A DNA stretch of 15,381 nt from Rhizopus sp. PT2906. Its lineage: Eukaryota > Mucoromycota > Mucoromycetes > Mucorales > Rhizopodaceae. The notes under the pieces are model-generated. The model saw only the letters and a list, made by a program, of their open reading frames with translations. It searched no databases and had not been told where the DNA came from. The translations under genes were made by a program, and so were the position numbers. Location: positions 1 through 15,381 of the forward strand of contig JAMYHX010000713.1 of NCBI GenBank assembly GCA_025529335.1, in the 5' to 3' direction. Below are positions 7,560 to 15,381 of this stretch, piece by piece; position 1 is the stretch's first letter; every line of letters begins with the position of its first letter.

Positions 7560-8787
7560 ATGTCCAACATCGACTATTTTTGGGGACCTGCGTAAGTTTA
7601 AGAATTGTTGTCAGAGAATCAAACATGAACTAAAATATACTTCCAAGAACATCCACCATTGACTGGTGTGAAGTAAGTGGAAACCTAAAGTCTTTTCTGT
7701 GTCATTGAAAACATGTAGGAAAATTACCTTGTCTCGCCTTATTTAGCCGAATTTGTCAACACATGCACCAATCTTACATTCAGTAAGTAAAAAGTAGTAC
7801 TCATATACTTACTAATATGACATAGTCTTTTTATCATTGTTTGGAATCTATAATGTATTCAAAAATGGATTTGACGCGTCATTTATTATTGCTTATCTTG
7901 GCATTATCCTCGTAGGCTTTGGATCGTAAGCCGTGCAAAAATATATTATGCAGACATAGGCTAATAGCTATAAAACGCTTTAGATGGTGTTTCCATATGA
8001 CACTTCAATATGAAATGCAACTTTTGGATGAATTGCCAAGTACAATATATAAATATACATGTAAAAGAGGTGGCTCTAACAGATGATCATAGTGATCTAT
8101 GTTGCTTGCATCATGGTTTGGCACATGTAAGTATATAGTACTCTCTAAAAATAACCATCTCAATGCTCAATCTTTCTTGCTTCCATAGCTACGTCGCAGA
8201 TCCAAACTATAAACGAAATTACAAGTTGCCACTAGGTCTCATTCTCTACTCGGCTATTGTTACTTACTCCTACTTGATCATCAACAATCCTGTATTTCAT
8301 CAAGTGTCTTATGCTCTCTTAATATTCACCATTGTTTACAAGTCAATTTCACTTCAGCTGACTGTGCCATCTCATTATCAGGAGAAACCAGCACTTGAGA
8401 GACTGCTTTGGTTATCTGCTTTTGGTTTTATTCTCGCTTTCATCCTTTGGAATATTGATAACCAATTTTGTACTCATTTACGTACTTGGAGACACTCTGT
8501 TCCTTATTTAGTGGGCACTCTTAGTGAAGTAAGTATCACGATATTACATTTCTTGTTTTATTAATCTGCATCGTTCCTTTAGCTCCATGGCTGGTGGCAT
8601 ATTGGCACAGGTAAGAGAGAATATAAAGAGTATTCATTCAGGCATCTCATTCATAATAGCACTTGGTTCTTATTATTTTGTCGTTTTCTGTGAATGGGTC
8701 CAACAAGTATTGAACAATCAAAGATATACCTTACATTGGATGGGCCCTGTTTGCTACTTGCAACCTGCCGACAAGGCAAAGAAATAA
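7560..8787 (+). CDS. Alkaline ceramidase (ACER/Ypc1-Ydc1 family), nine exons
   Basis: The enzyme hydrolyses ceramide to sphingoid base and fatty acid in the ER/Golgi membrane. Exons: 7560-7591, 7648-7672, 7719-7782, 7826-7925, 7984-8039, 8093-8126, 8189-8528, 8583-8610, 8642-8787. They sum to 825 nt and 274 residues, a normal family length. All introns are GT-AG, and every junction restores a conserved motif. The N-terminus MSNIDYFWGPATSTIDWCEE carries the calcium-site residues Asp16, Trp17, Glu19, Asn21 and Glu30, as in human ACER3. Zinc-site residues are Ser74 and His78 (GSWCFH), Asp89 (QLLDELPM), and His219 and His223 (LHGWWH), with the exact ACER3 spacing. Several hydrophobic segments give the expected multi-span membrane protein. 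The last intron (8611-8641) is only 31 nt. The gene runs divergently from the bZIP gene, and a functional link is not implied. Confidence 0.93.
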
Positions 8788-8838
8788 AATAGAATGCTTG
8801 AACCCAACGATTAGAAATAGCTTGTTCCTTTTTCTTTT

Positions 8839-9575
8839 TTTAAGGCTATACATCCAACATCTTTCAATTGCACATTCTGTCTAGTCTCGCAGCTCCAAAA
8901 TGAATGTAAAAGCGGTATAGACAAGTTGATCGAGACTACACAGATATACAAGAGATTCTTTCATCAGCTTGTGAATAATAAAGAGTGTGAATTATTTGCC
9001 TTATTCCTTGTAATTTACTGCCACCTCATCCTAAAAGAAAAAACGTCTCAACAGACTTTCCATTTTCATTATTTCCTCAGTGCGCACATATCATTCCTCA
9101 GCCTCACCACTATCTGATTCCGATGCATGAAGCTCTACCTACCAAGACCTTGACATACCCCTCTTTTACAGAAAGCTTGCACAATCTAATGGTGTATTTG
9201 TCACCAGAAGCACTTCTCTGATGAACTGTTACATTGTCTTATCCCTTACAAGTTCTCAGGATCACCTGTGCGTCTTCAATTGGGATGTTCGACAATGATC
9301 GGCATATTTGTGGAAGTTGCCCTCTCACAGATGACTATGATGCTTTAGACTGCTTTGCATCTCCTCACCTCGTCTCCTTCTCTCTTTCTCTTTTTTTTCT
9401 TCTGGATCCCCAGTGCCAATTGCCAAATATTTTGGCTAACAGATATAGACTGATCTATCACTTTTGGAAGCACACGATCCCTTGCTTGACACAAGATATT
9501 CTGATTACGCCCCGCTGCCTTCAACTTGTACTCACTAGTAACCTTACCATAATCGAATGCTATTTTTCTATTTAG
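8839..9575 (+). other. Coding-like stretch: unidentified multi-exon gene or pseudogene
   Basis: Between the ceramidase stop and the HSF gene there are three open, compositionally coding-like segments in different frames. Near 8940-9010 one reads IYKRFFHQLVNNKECELF. Near 9090-9220 another reads PHHYLIPMHEALPTKTLTYP and later LHNLMVYLSPEALL. From about 9222 a third reads DELLHCLIPYKFSGSPVRL. One possible join starts at ATG 8900 with introns 8906-8943 and 9010-9080, giving MNIYKRFFHQLV...LFL|CAHIIPQP. The frame then shifts by one base at about 9221 (CTTCTCT|GATGAA) with no good splice pair, and a TAG follows at 9345. I do not recognise the protein. It is either a gene with splicing I could not resolve or a recent pseudogene. 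Confidence 0.35.
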
Positions 9576-9653
9576 TCGGCACTTAAATAAATATATCCCT
9601 TACCAAAAATAATACACCTTTTTTTTCTGTTTTTTTCAAAAAGAAGTAATAGA

Positions 9654-10706
9654 ATGCAATACGAAAGGAATTTCAATGAAGGTGAAAGTATTCCTGTGTT
9701 GACCAATAAGAATAGCAACAATACATTTGTTCATAAACTATACAAGTAATAGTCAAAAAGATGGATAAGCTCATAAATAAAAAGTATGGTCATAGATAAT
9801 CAATATCAACACTTGATCGCTTGGAGCTACACAGGGTCATCGTTTATTGTCTGCAACATTTTGGAATTTTCAAGAGATGTATTACCAAAGCACTTTAAGC
9901 ATAATAATTTCAGTAGTTTTGTTAGACAACTCAATATGTAAGCTTACATATTTTATTATAAACTATTAACTAACGATACTAGGTATGGTTTTCATAAGGT
10001 TAATAAATCACCTAGAGGACATCGCACCCTAGCGGAAAATCAGATTTGGGAATTCTCGCATCCCAAGTTTATCAAGGACAGACCAGATTTATTGGATGAA
10101 ATTAAGCGAAAATCAATAGAGACAACAAATGTGAATGATAAAAAGGATAATACGATGATGACGATGATTCAAGTCTCACAATCTGAATTAATGCAACGAA
10201 TGACCAAGTTACAACAGACGTATCATCAATTGAAAAAGGAATTGGAAGAGACAAAGTACAATCAATCAAGGCAATTACATTTACTCAAACAGATCATAGA
10301 TTTTATTTATCAAAGACACGGAATACAAAGTAGAGTAGGCTATTTTATATTACCCCCTATCTATTCTTACTCATACATTTCCTTAGTCAGTTTACCTTTA
10401 GAATTATTATCATCATCCGACAATAGCAATCAACCATCAACACCTTCTATTTTCATCACATCTCATGATTTCATAGACAGCCTTGCACCTACCACTCCTA
10501 CGCCTACAAATACGCATATTGATAATAATCATAATACACAGATTAGACACCGTCCTGTCCTGACTGTCCAGACACATGGTCTATCACCTGGACTAGAACA
10601 ACAGCAGCCCACTTCGCCTGCCCTGAGTGTCTACCACACTGCACTCAATACACCTGTTACCCCGAACTCAGCTCAATTTATTTCTGATGATGATATAGGT
10701 TTTTAA
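9654..10706 (+). CDS. HSF-type DNA-binding transcription factor
   Basis: Exons are 9654-9745, 9785-9937 and 9983-10706, with introns of 39 and 45 nt (the second has CTAAC before its 3' end). This gives 322 residues. The heat-shock-factor domain spans residues 23-120: NTFVHKLYN, LIAWSYTGSSFIV, the recognition helix region VLPKHFKHNNFSSFVRQLNM, then YGFHKVNKSPRGHRTLAENQ and IWEFSHPKFIKDRPDLL. A coiled-coil of heptad Leu/Met/Ile follows at about 147-190, suited to oligomerisation. The C-terminus (about 220-322) is Pro/Thr/Ser/Asn-rich. A 57-nt GT-AG segment (10330-10386), a multiple of three without stop, encodes an odd hydrophobic insert and is probably a third intron; if removed the protein has 303 residues. 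The family acts in the nucleus on nGAAn repeats. It may be Hsf1-, Sfl1- or Skn7-like; no receiver domain is present. Confidence 0.9.
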
Positions 10707-10997
10707 TCTAAAACGAGACAATTTGGAGATAATAGCACAGTGGACAAAACGAAGCATAATATTAGGTGCATACCTGAACACACATTTTGTGAATAATTTA
10801 TTCTATAAATCGATTACAAATAATAGACAAAATGAAAGCTATTTTTCTTTCTTTCTTTTTTTTTACTGGCTGTTTTATACGCGTTAGACTCCAATTCTTT
10901 CTGTTGTTACAAAAATGGATGTGTGTACAACCCACGAGCATATTATTACAATCATTCTTTTTCTTTTTTTTCTCTCTCTCTCTTTTGCCAAAGTAAT

Positions 10998-12462
10998 ATG
11001 AGCAATAAACAATTTGATATCACTGTCTTTGGAGCGACAGGATTAACCGGTAAACAAATCGTTCGTCACCTTTATCAACTATCTCAAGAACACCCTTCTC
11101 TCTATCCTTCTCAATTTAAGTGGGCTATAGCTGGAAGGAGTGAAGACAAACTACAGACTGTATTGGACGAGATAGTCTCACAGTATCCAGAGGCAACCCT
11201 TTCGAAGCCTACTATCTTGACCGCTGCTGTCACTCAGCGAGACAAGCTGGACGCCATCACCAGTCAGACCAAGGTGCTCATTAACGCGGTGGGTCCTTTT
11301 CGATTCATGGGTGAATACGTTGTACGTTCCTGTGTAGAACAAGGATGCGATTATGTTGATGTTACTGGCAAGTAGCTATAGAAACAAAATTTGCTGTCTT
11401 CAATACTTATCCCCACATAGGTGAGCCTGAATTTGTTGAACGAATGCAACGTACATATCACGACAAAGCAGTTACAAATCATGCTAGCATTGTTCACTGT
11501 TGCGGATTTGATAGCGTAAGTTTTTTTTTTGACGGAAAAGACAAGGTACTCATGTCCCCTTGTTAGGTGCCTTCTGACCTCGGGGTACTTTACACCAAGA
11601 ACCTGTACGCTGAACGAGATTGGACTCCAACACAAATTGAAATGTTTTTAAGGATTCATGTGGGAGAAGCTGGTATGCGAGGAGGATACGCTACGTTTGA
11701 ATCTGCAGGCAAGTAAATATGTGATTCAGAGAGAGAGAGAAAAAAGAGAGACTCACATCATTAAACTTCATAGTGCATGGATTTGGATCTGCCGAGCTGC
11801 TGCGAGAGATACGTAAAGCCTCAACTTTAAAAAAGCTAGAATATGCTGGCCAGCGATTAAAGTTTCATAAGGGAGTAACCAAGGACAAAGAATTTGGATA
11901 CCATGTCCCTTTTATCTTTGCAGATCCATCTGTCGTCCGACTCTCCCAGCAGATCTTTGCTACGGGTCTTGTCCAAGACAAGACGGATCGACCTGCTCCA
12001 CCTACGACCCAATTCGCCGCCTACTTACTATTGCCTTCCCTCTGGGCCGTCATACTCTATGTTATCTACGGCTACATTTTTTCATTTCTTGCCACCATAC
12101 ATTGGGGCCGTCAGCTGTTGCTGAAATACCCCGAGTTCTTTTCTGCAGGACTGTTTTCAAAAGAGCATCCAACTCAAACTCAGTTAGACCAGGCATCATT
12201 TGAAGTCATCTTGCGTTCCAAGGGATACGAGGGTGCTGTTTCTGCAAGCGAGCCTCCAAACAGATCGATGAAGGTCGTTGTGCGCGGTCCTGAGGCTGGC
12301 TATGTGGCCACACCTCGCATTGCCATACAGTGTGCATTAGTCATGCTCCTCCAAAAGGAACGTGTGCCACCAGGTGTGCTTACGCCCAGTACAGCATTTT
12401 GGCAAACTGACCTAATACAGCGTCTTGGTTACGTTGGTATTACCTTTGACATTTCAAATTAA
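10998..12462 (+). CDS. Saccharopine dehydrogenase-like oxidoreductase (SCCPDH type), four exons
   Basis: Exons are 10998-11367, 11421-11515, 11567-11708 and 11774-12462, giving 431 residues, close to the 429 of human SCCPDH. The N-terminal Rossmann fold shows FGATGLTG (residues 11-18), then AGRSEDKL and LINAVGPF, typical of this family. Junctions give VDVTG|EPEFVE, CGFDS|VPSDLG and ESA|VHGFGS. Introns 1 (11368-11420) and 3 (11709-11773) start with GCAAGT; using the nearby GT would break the frame, so both are GC-AG introns. Intron 2 (11516-11566) is GT-AG. Residues about 283-308 are hydrophobic and may be a membrane segment, consistent with lipid-droplet or membrane association of relatives. 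The exact substrate is unknown for the family, and it should not be called a lysine-pathway enzyme. The ATG follows a C/T-rich tract at 10955-10985. The 291 bases before it after the HSF gene contain nothing else I can name. Confidence 0.9.
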
Positions 12463-12495
12463 AAAGCATATATATGCCTTGACCGTAGTCGTGCT

Positions 12496-12503
12496 TATAT
12501 AAA
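12496..12503 (+). promoter_or_regulatory. TATA box of the small ORF at 12548
   Basis: TATATAAA lies 45 nt before the ATG at 12548. It is followed by a long T/C tract (about 12512-12541), the same leader style as other genes here. It is only 34 nt after the stop of the oxidoreductase gene. Confidence 0.55.
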
Positions 12504-12547
12504 GGGTCGCCTTCTCTTTTTTTTTTTTTTTCTTCTTTTTTTCACTC

Positions 12548-12724
12548 ATGCCGCCACTTTCACATTCTTCCTCTGTTCATTCGTACAAAAAGAACCATCG
12601 ACATGTCACTTTCTCTCGGGTCATGATTTTAAACGACCCTACTACCTTTATCCTGGTCAAGGATAATGAATGCAGCCTTGTTCAAAAGCTAAATGGTACA
12701 TCCTTGTACACTAAAAACAAATAA
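12548..12724 (+). CDS. Small unidentified protein, 58 residues
   Basis: The ORF runs from ATG 12548 to TAA 12724 and is preceded by a TATA box and a C/T-rich leader. It begins MPPLSHSSSVHSYKKNHRHV and contains HVTFSRVMILNDPTTFILVK. The N-terminus is Ser/His/Lys-rich; the rest alternates hydrophobic and polar residues like a small beta-rich fold, with no signal peptide or membrane segment. AATAAA at 12786 follows the stop at a sensible distance. I do not recognise a family. Promoter, leader and poly(A) signal around a short ORF support a real gene; a short non-coding transcript is the alternative. Confidence 0.55.
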   Translation: MPPLSHSSSVHSYKKNHRHVTFSRVMILNDPTTFILVKDNECSLVQKLNGTSLYTKNK

Positions 12725-12785
12725 TCCACCTCGGTTTCTAGAAGACTGTAACTGTCATGTACTCTTAATTTATTCATGTAATTCT

Positions 12786-12791
12786 AATAAA
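12786..12791 (+). terminator. Polyadenylation signal AATAAA for the 58-residue ORF
   Basis: AATAAA occurs 62 nt after the stop at 12724 and 21 nt before the end of the convergent peptidyl-tRNA hydrolase gene, so the two transcripts probably overlap at their 3' ends. Confidence 0.4.
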
Positions 12792-12811
12792 CTGTAACTT
12801 TCTCTCCTTCT

Positions 12812-13595
12812 CTATTCACTCCATTCATCCCATTCATCTTTTTTCTTTTTTGCCTTCTTGCTCTTCTTTTGTCTCTCTTTTAAAAACGCCATAAATCGTG
12901 TCCTATCCATCAGTTGTTCTAACCCATGATCCCTTGTCCACATTGGAAAAACCGTTGTCTGGAGCTGATTCAGTTCCTGTTCTGTAAATTTGTTCAGGAC
13001 ATAATCAGCAACGACATCGTGTGATCTATCATCTGCGGGTGGGCGTCCTATACCGATACGTACTCTATTGAATTCATGCTGTCTCAAGTGATCGATGACA
13101 GATTTGACACCGTTATGTCCGTTGGCTGAACCGCCTGTTTTTAGACTGACCTTACTTAAATCGCGTTGCATGTCGTCATGAAATATGTACAAGTTGGATA
13201 AAGGGATCGATAGATCCTTGACTGTTGTTAAAGATCAGTGTGTTGTTGCTATTGTTTTCGTTTGCCATATTACCTGCTTGAGCTACACAGGATCCGCTAA
13301 TGTTCATAAACTTTCTCGGTTTCAGAAATGTGACATGGTATTCTTGTAATTCGTCTTTGGGCGAAACAATCTTGAGAATGGTCTGTGCCGTATCTGATTT
13401 CCAGCTGGTATTCTGCTTCCAGGTCAGATTGAAGTGCTGAGCAATGTGATCAAGTGCCATCATTCCAACATTGTGGCGTGTGTTTGGAAGTGTCTTATTG
13501 CCTAATCCAACAAGCTATATTTATATAAGGTTGATTCAAAAAAGAAAGAAAGAAAAAATTGTCCTTCCCCTTACAAGTACTCTGGTTTGACTCAT
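12812..13595 (-). CDS. Peptidyl-tRNA hydrolase (Pth1 family), three exons
   Basis: The enzyme cleaves the ester bond of peptidyl-tRNAs dropped from ribosomes, in mitochondria or cytosol. Exons on the minus strand are 13595-13575, 13514-13274 and 13221-12812; introns are 60 and 52 nt, both GT-AG. The product has 223 residues. The joins give MSQTRVL|LVGLGNKTLPN and AQA|VKDLSIPLSN. Family active-site residues are all present: Asn13 (GLGN), His21 (TRHNVG), Asn78 (KFMN), Asp103 (FHDD) and Asn124 (GHNG), followed by RIGIGRPP and the YVLNKF segment. The C-terminal extension is Lys-rich (KKSKKAKKKKDEWDEW) and lies outside the catalytic fold; it may bind RNA or act as a localisation tail. No clear mitochondrial presequence is seen. 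A LINE fragment lies about 105 bp upstream. Confidence 0.93.
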
Positions 13596-13596
13596 G

Positions 13597-13641
13597 CTAA
13601 AATACAAGACCCGTGGACTTGGTTTCTTTTATGTGTCTCAT
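13597..13641 (-). promoter_or_regulatory. Possible 14-codon uORF abutting the peptidyl-tRNA hydrolase start
   Basis: ATG at 13641 starts MRHIKETKSTGLVF and ends with TAG at 13597, one base before the main ATG at 13595. If the transcript includes it, ribosomes terminate right at the main start codon. The transcription start is unknown. Confidence 0.35.
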
Positions 13642-13700
13642 GTCGGAGCCTTAAAAGTCACCTATTTGTTCAAAGGTCTTGAGGAAAGAAGGTTGATTGC

Positions 13701-14295
13701 TTAATTCCAGTATGATACAGCTGAGTCAGAGTATAGGCGAATTTGTGTCAAAATTCCGTTTTGGCCGAGGAAAACTGGACTAGCTCGCCACAAATCAGGA
13801 CCGGATCCATGTCGAAGGTCAGCCTTTACGGTGAGTGAGAGCAGGGTATGATCTGTCCATTCGGGATGAGGAAAGTCTACATCGACATCCACGTAATTAC
13901 TTACCAAACCAAGAGAAGCAAAGATGTAATTAATGGCCGATTGAGTGGTGTCATCACGACGAAAAGTCGGAGTGGAATGTCCCTTCAGGGCGGCCATGGC
14001 GTCTTTAATGTGACATTGTAGGAAGCAGGTTCAATTTTGAGGTCGCGCAGCGTTGTTACCGGAGTTAATGTACGGCATAGGAAAGTTGAAGCCTCTAACG
14101 ATAACGAGCCGATCGAGGGCCGTTTGGAGATAATTGACGAAAGATCAGTAGTCGGTCAAAGAATTGTTTACGGTCTTGCGGACGAAGCAGGAGCATAGAC
14201 AACTGAAATGTAAAAAAGGTTTAAGAGGTTATTGATATGTTTGATCTCAGCCAGGGTGGATCGTGAGTCGTTAGGAAGAGGAAAGAGCTCACCAT
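13701..14295 (-). mobile_element. LINE (non-LTR) endonuclease fragment, decayed
   Basis: On the minus strand, pieces of an apurinic-like endonuclease domain follow in order. Near 14285-14180 a frame reads LPNDSRSTLAEIKHI and then ISVVYAPASSARP, the family's 'YAPAS' strand. Near 14120 a frame reads LVIVRGFNFP, a damaged version of the GDFN catalytic strand. From 13997 to 13701 a frame reads FRRDDTTQSAINYIFASLGL and then EWTDHTLLSL, the conserved Ser-x-x-(D/N)-Tyr-Ile-Phe and (S/T)DH end of the domain, followed by DLWRASP. Stops (TAG/TGA and TAA near 14150-14180, TGA near 14040) and at least one frameshift break it. No reverse transcriptase follows. The N-terminal part of the domain is missing or unrecognisable. 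Confidence 0.75.
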
Positions 14296-14991
14296 AAAGC
14301 AAAAGAATGAGATACAAATACTTAGTACATCAGTTATCACGCTAATGTTACATACTTGTACCAAAAGAGAAACAAGAAAAGTGAGTAAACATTTTAATAC
14401 CTTACCAACAGTGTGTATCTTGGGCAAGGTCAGCGATAATTGGTCCTGGAAGGTATCAATGGAAGAGGAGAGAAAGAAAGAAAGCGAATGGGATCAGATT
14501 GGGTCAGAACTAAACCACTCCCTCAGCTGGAATCGGGTTAGTTGCGACTGTGGCCTATAGTACAAAACAGTCAGCTCCTCACAAAGGTTGTTCACAATAC
14601 GATATACCTTGGGGGTTAGTTGAGGAATAGTTGGCCTTACTTTTGATCCAAAGAAGAACACAAAAGGAAGTCAAAGTCAATCTTTTTCTAAAGACTATCC
14701 TTTTACCATTTATCAGTTACATATTATTTATAATGTGCTGATCACATAAAAGTGCTATTTTTTATATCACTGAAAAAAGATTGATAATCAGCCAAGTGCA
14801 ATTGTTACTAAAATTGTGTGCGAATGATTTCTGAAGAAGGTGTATGTGATACCCTTAAAGAAAATCGCTTGAGAGATGTAAAGATTTCAGAGGTTGCAAT
14901 TAATTTTATTTTAAAAGTAAAGTTTATAATTAAAACGCATACAAGTATTGATTCATTTCGTGAGCAATTCAGTTAATACCAGACTTGGTGA
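14296..14991. other. Spacer between the LINE fragment and the secreted-protein gene
   Basis: No gene or RNA is recognised. The left part may be further decayed LINE sequence. A purine-rich GAAA/GAGA tract lies at 14461-14490. The right part (14640-14990) is AT-rich and probably holds the 3' UTR of the minus-strand gene ending at 14992. Confidence 0.4.
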
Positions 14992-15381
14992 TCACTTGCG
15001 GAGTGGTTTTTTGAAAAAAAAAGCTCTCTTGTATAAATGGACACTATCATCGTCTCCTGGTACACTACGGCCAGCGATACTCCCAGCAGCTTGACCAACG
15101 GCATTAGCACCTTGACTAGCAGCTTGACCGACAGCTTGACCAACTCCCTGAGCAGCTTGACCAATGCCTTGGCCGATGCCCTGAAGTGCTTGACCAGCAC
15201 CTTGAGTAGCACCTTGAGCAGCACCTCCAACAGCTTGACTAGCGGCATTAACACCTTGACTAGCAGCTTGACCGGCAGCTTGACCAACGCCTTGACCGAT
15301 GCTTCCAAGGGCGCGTTTGTCATAAACTGGAGATGCCAAGGAAGAACCAAGCAAACAGACAACTGCAAAAGTAAGAGTGAT
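14992..15381 (-). CDS. Secreted Gly/Ala/Gln repeat protein with Kex2-type sites (5' end outside window)
   Basis: The frame is open to the window edge at 15381, so the start is missing; 129 residues are visible. They begin ITLTFAVVCLLGSSLASPVY, the hydrophobic core and cleavage region of a signal peptide. Lys-Arg follows at visible residues 22-23 (DKRAL), a typical Kex2 site just after the signal. Residues about 26-98 are imperfect repeats rich in Gly, Ala and Gln with many G-x3-G and A/Q alternations (GQAAGQAASQG, GAAQGATQGAG), like glycine-zipper helices. Then come an acidic DDD and a second Lys-Arg (LYKRA), leaving a basic, aromatic decapeptide AFFFKKPLRK before the stop. Secretion and Kex2 processing are inferred from the sites. 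The T9 run in the FFF codons is prone to sequencing or replication slips. I do not recognise a family and assign no activity. Confidence 0.8.
   Translation of the reverse strand: MTLTFAVVCLLGSSLASPVYDKRALGSIGQGVGQAAGQAASQGVNAASQAVGGAAQGATQGAGQALQGIGQGIGQAAQGVGQAVGQAASQGANAVGQAAGSIAGRSVPGDDDSVHLYKRAFFFKKPLRK

Noticed and set aside
13176..13463. Peptidyl-tRNA hydrolase apparently broken into two frames
   Set aside because: A 52-nt GT-AG intron (13273-13222) joins them and restores the VKDLSIPLSNLYIFHDD segment.
13588..13594. TGACTCA, a second Gcn4-type core
   Set aside because: It overlaps the start codon and first codons of the peptidyl-tRNA hydrolase gene (ATGAGTCA on the coding strand), so it is explained by coding sequence.
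14973..15368. 131-residue minus-strand open frame rich in Leu/Val/Lys over the repeat gene
   Set aside because: It is a frame shadow of the Gly/Ala/Gln repeat; the other frame has a signal peptide and Lys-Arg sites and reaches the window edge.

Overview
The window looks like nuclear DNA of an early-diverging fungus, most likely Mucoromycota (Mucorales-type). The evidence is AT-rich spacers, many short spliceosomal introns (about 31-65 nt), C/T-rich leaders before start codons, and a mix of DIRS-type, Tc1/mariner-type and LINE-type element remnants beside compact housekeeping genes. The organism assignment is inference; the gene models are my own reading of reading frames and splice sites.

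Left part (1-5420), repeat-rich. A 5'-truncated unidentified gene on the minus strand (three visible exons, stop at 52) is cut at position 890 by a 1570-bp Tc1/mariner element (892-2461). The element has 167-bp terminal inverted repeats and a transposase with DD34E spacing broken by three stop codons. It is followed by a degenerate DIRS-like retroelement (2944 to about 4880). That element keeps an open gag-like ORF, but its reverse transcriptase has in-frame stops and two lost catalytic aspartates, and no tyrosine recombinase is visible.

Middle part (5421-12462), genes. A minus-strand Gcn4/Cpc1-type bZIP activator has a leader with three upstream ORFs and a perfect 9-bp Gcn4 site further upstream, the layout of general amino acid control. 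To its right, on the plus strand, lie a nine-exon alkaline ceramidase gene with complete zinc and calcium ligands, a coding-like stretch I cannot identify, an HSF-type transcription factor gene, and a saccharopine-dehydrogenase-like oxidoreductase with two GC-AG introns.

Right part (12463-15381). A TATA-driven 58-codon ORF runs convergently to a peptidyl-tRNA hydrolase gene whose three exons restore all family active-site residues. Just upstream of that gene is a decayed LINE endonuclease fragment. The window ends inside a minus-strand gene for a secreted Gly/Ala/Gln-rich repeat protein with two Lys-Arg processing sites and a basic C-terminal decapeptide; its start codon is beyond the window.

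The genes do not form a pathway cluster. The most informative items are the uORF and self-site architecture of the bZIP gene, the unusual splicing (31-nt intron, two GC-AG introns, micro-exons), the small unlisted ORF, the Kex2-type secreted precursor, and the layered transposon damage.
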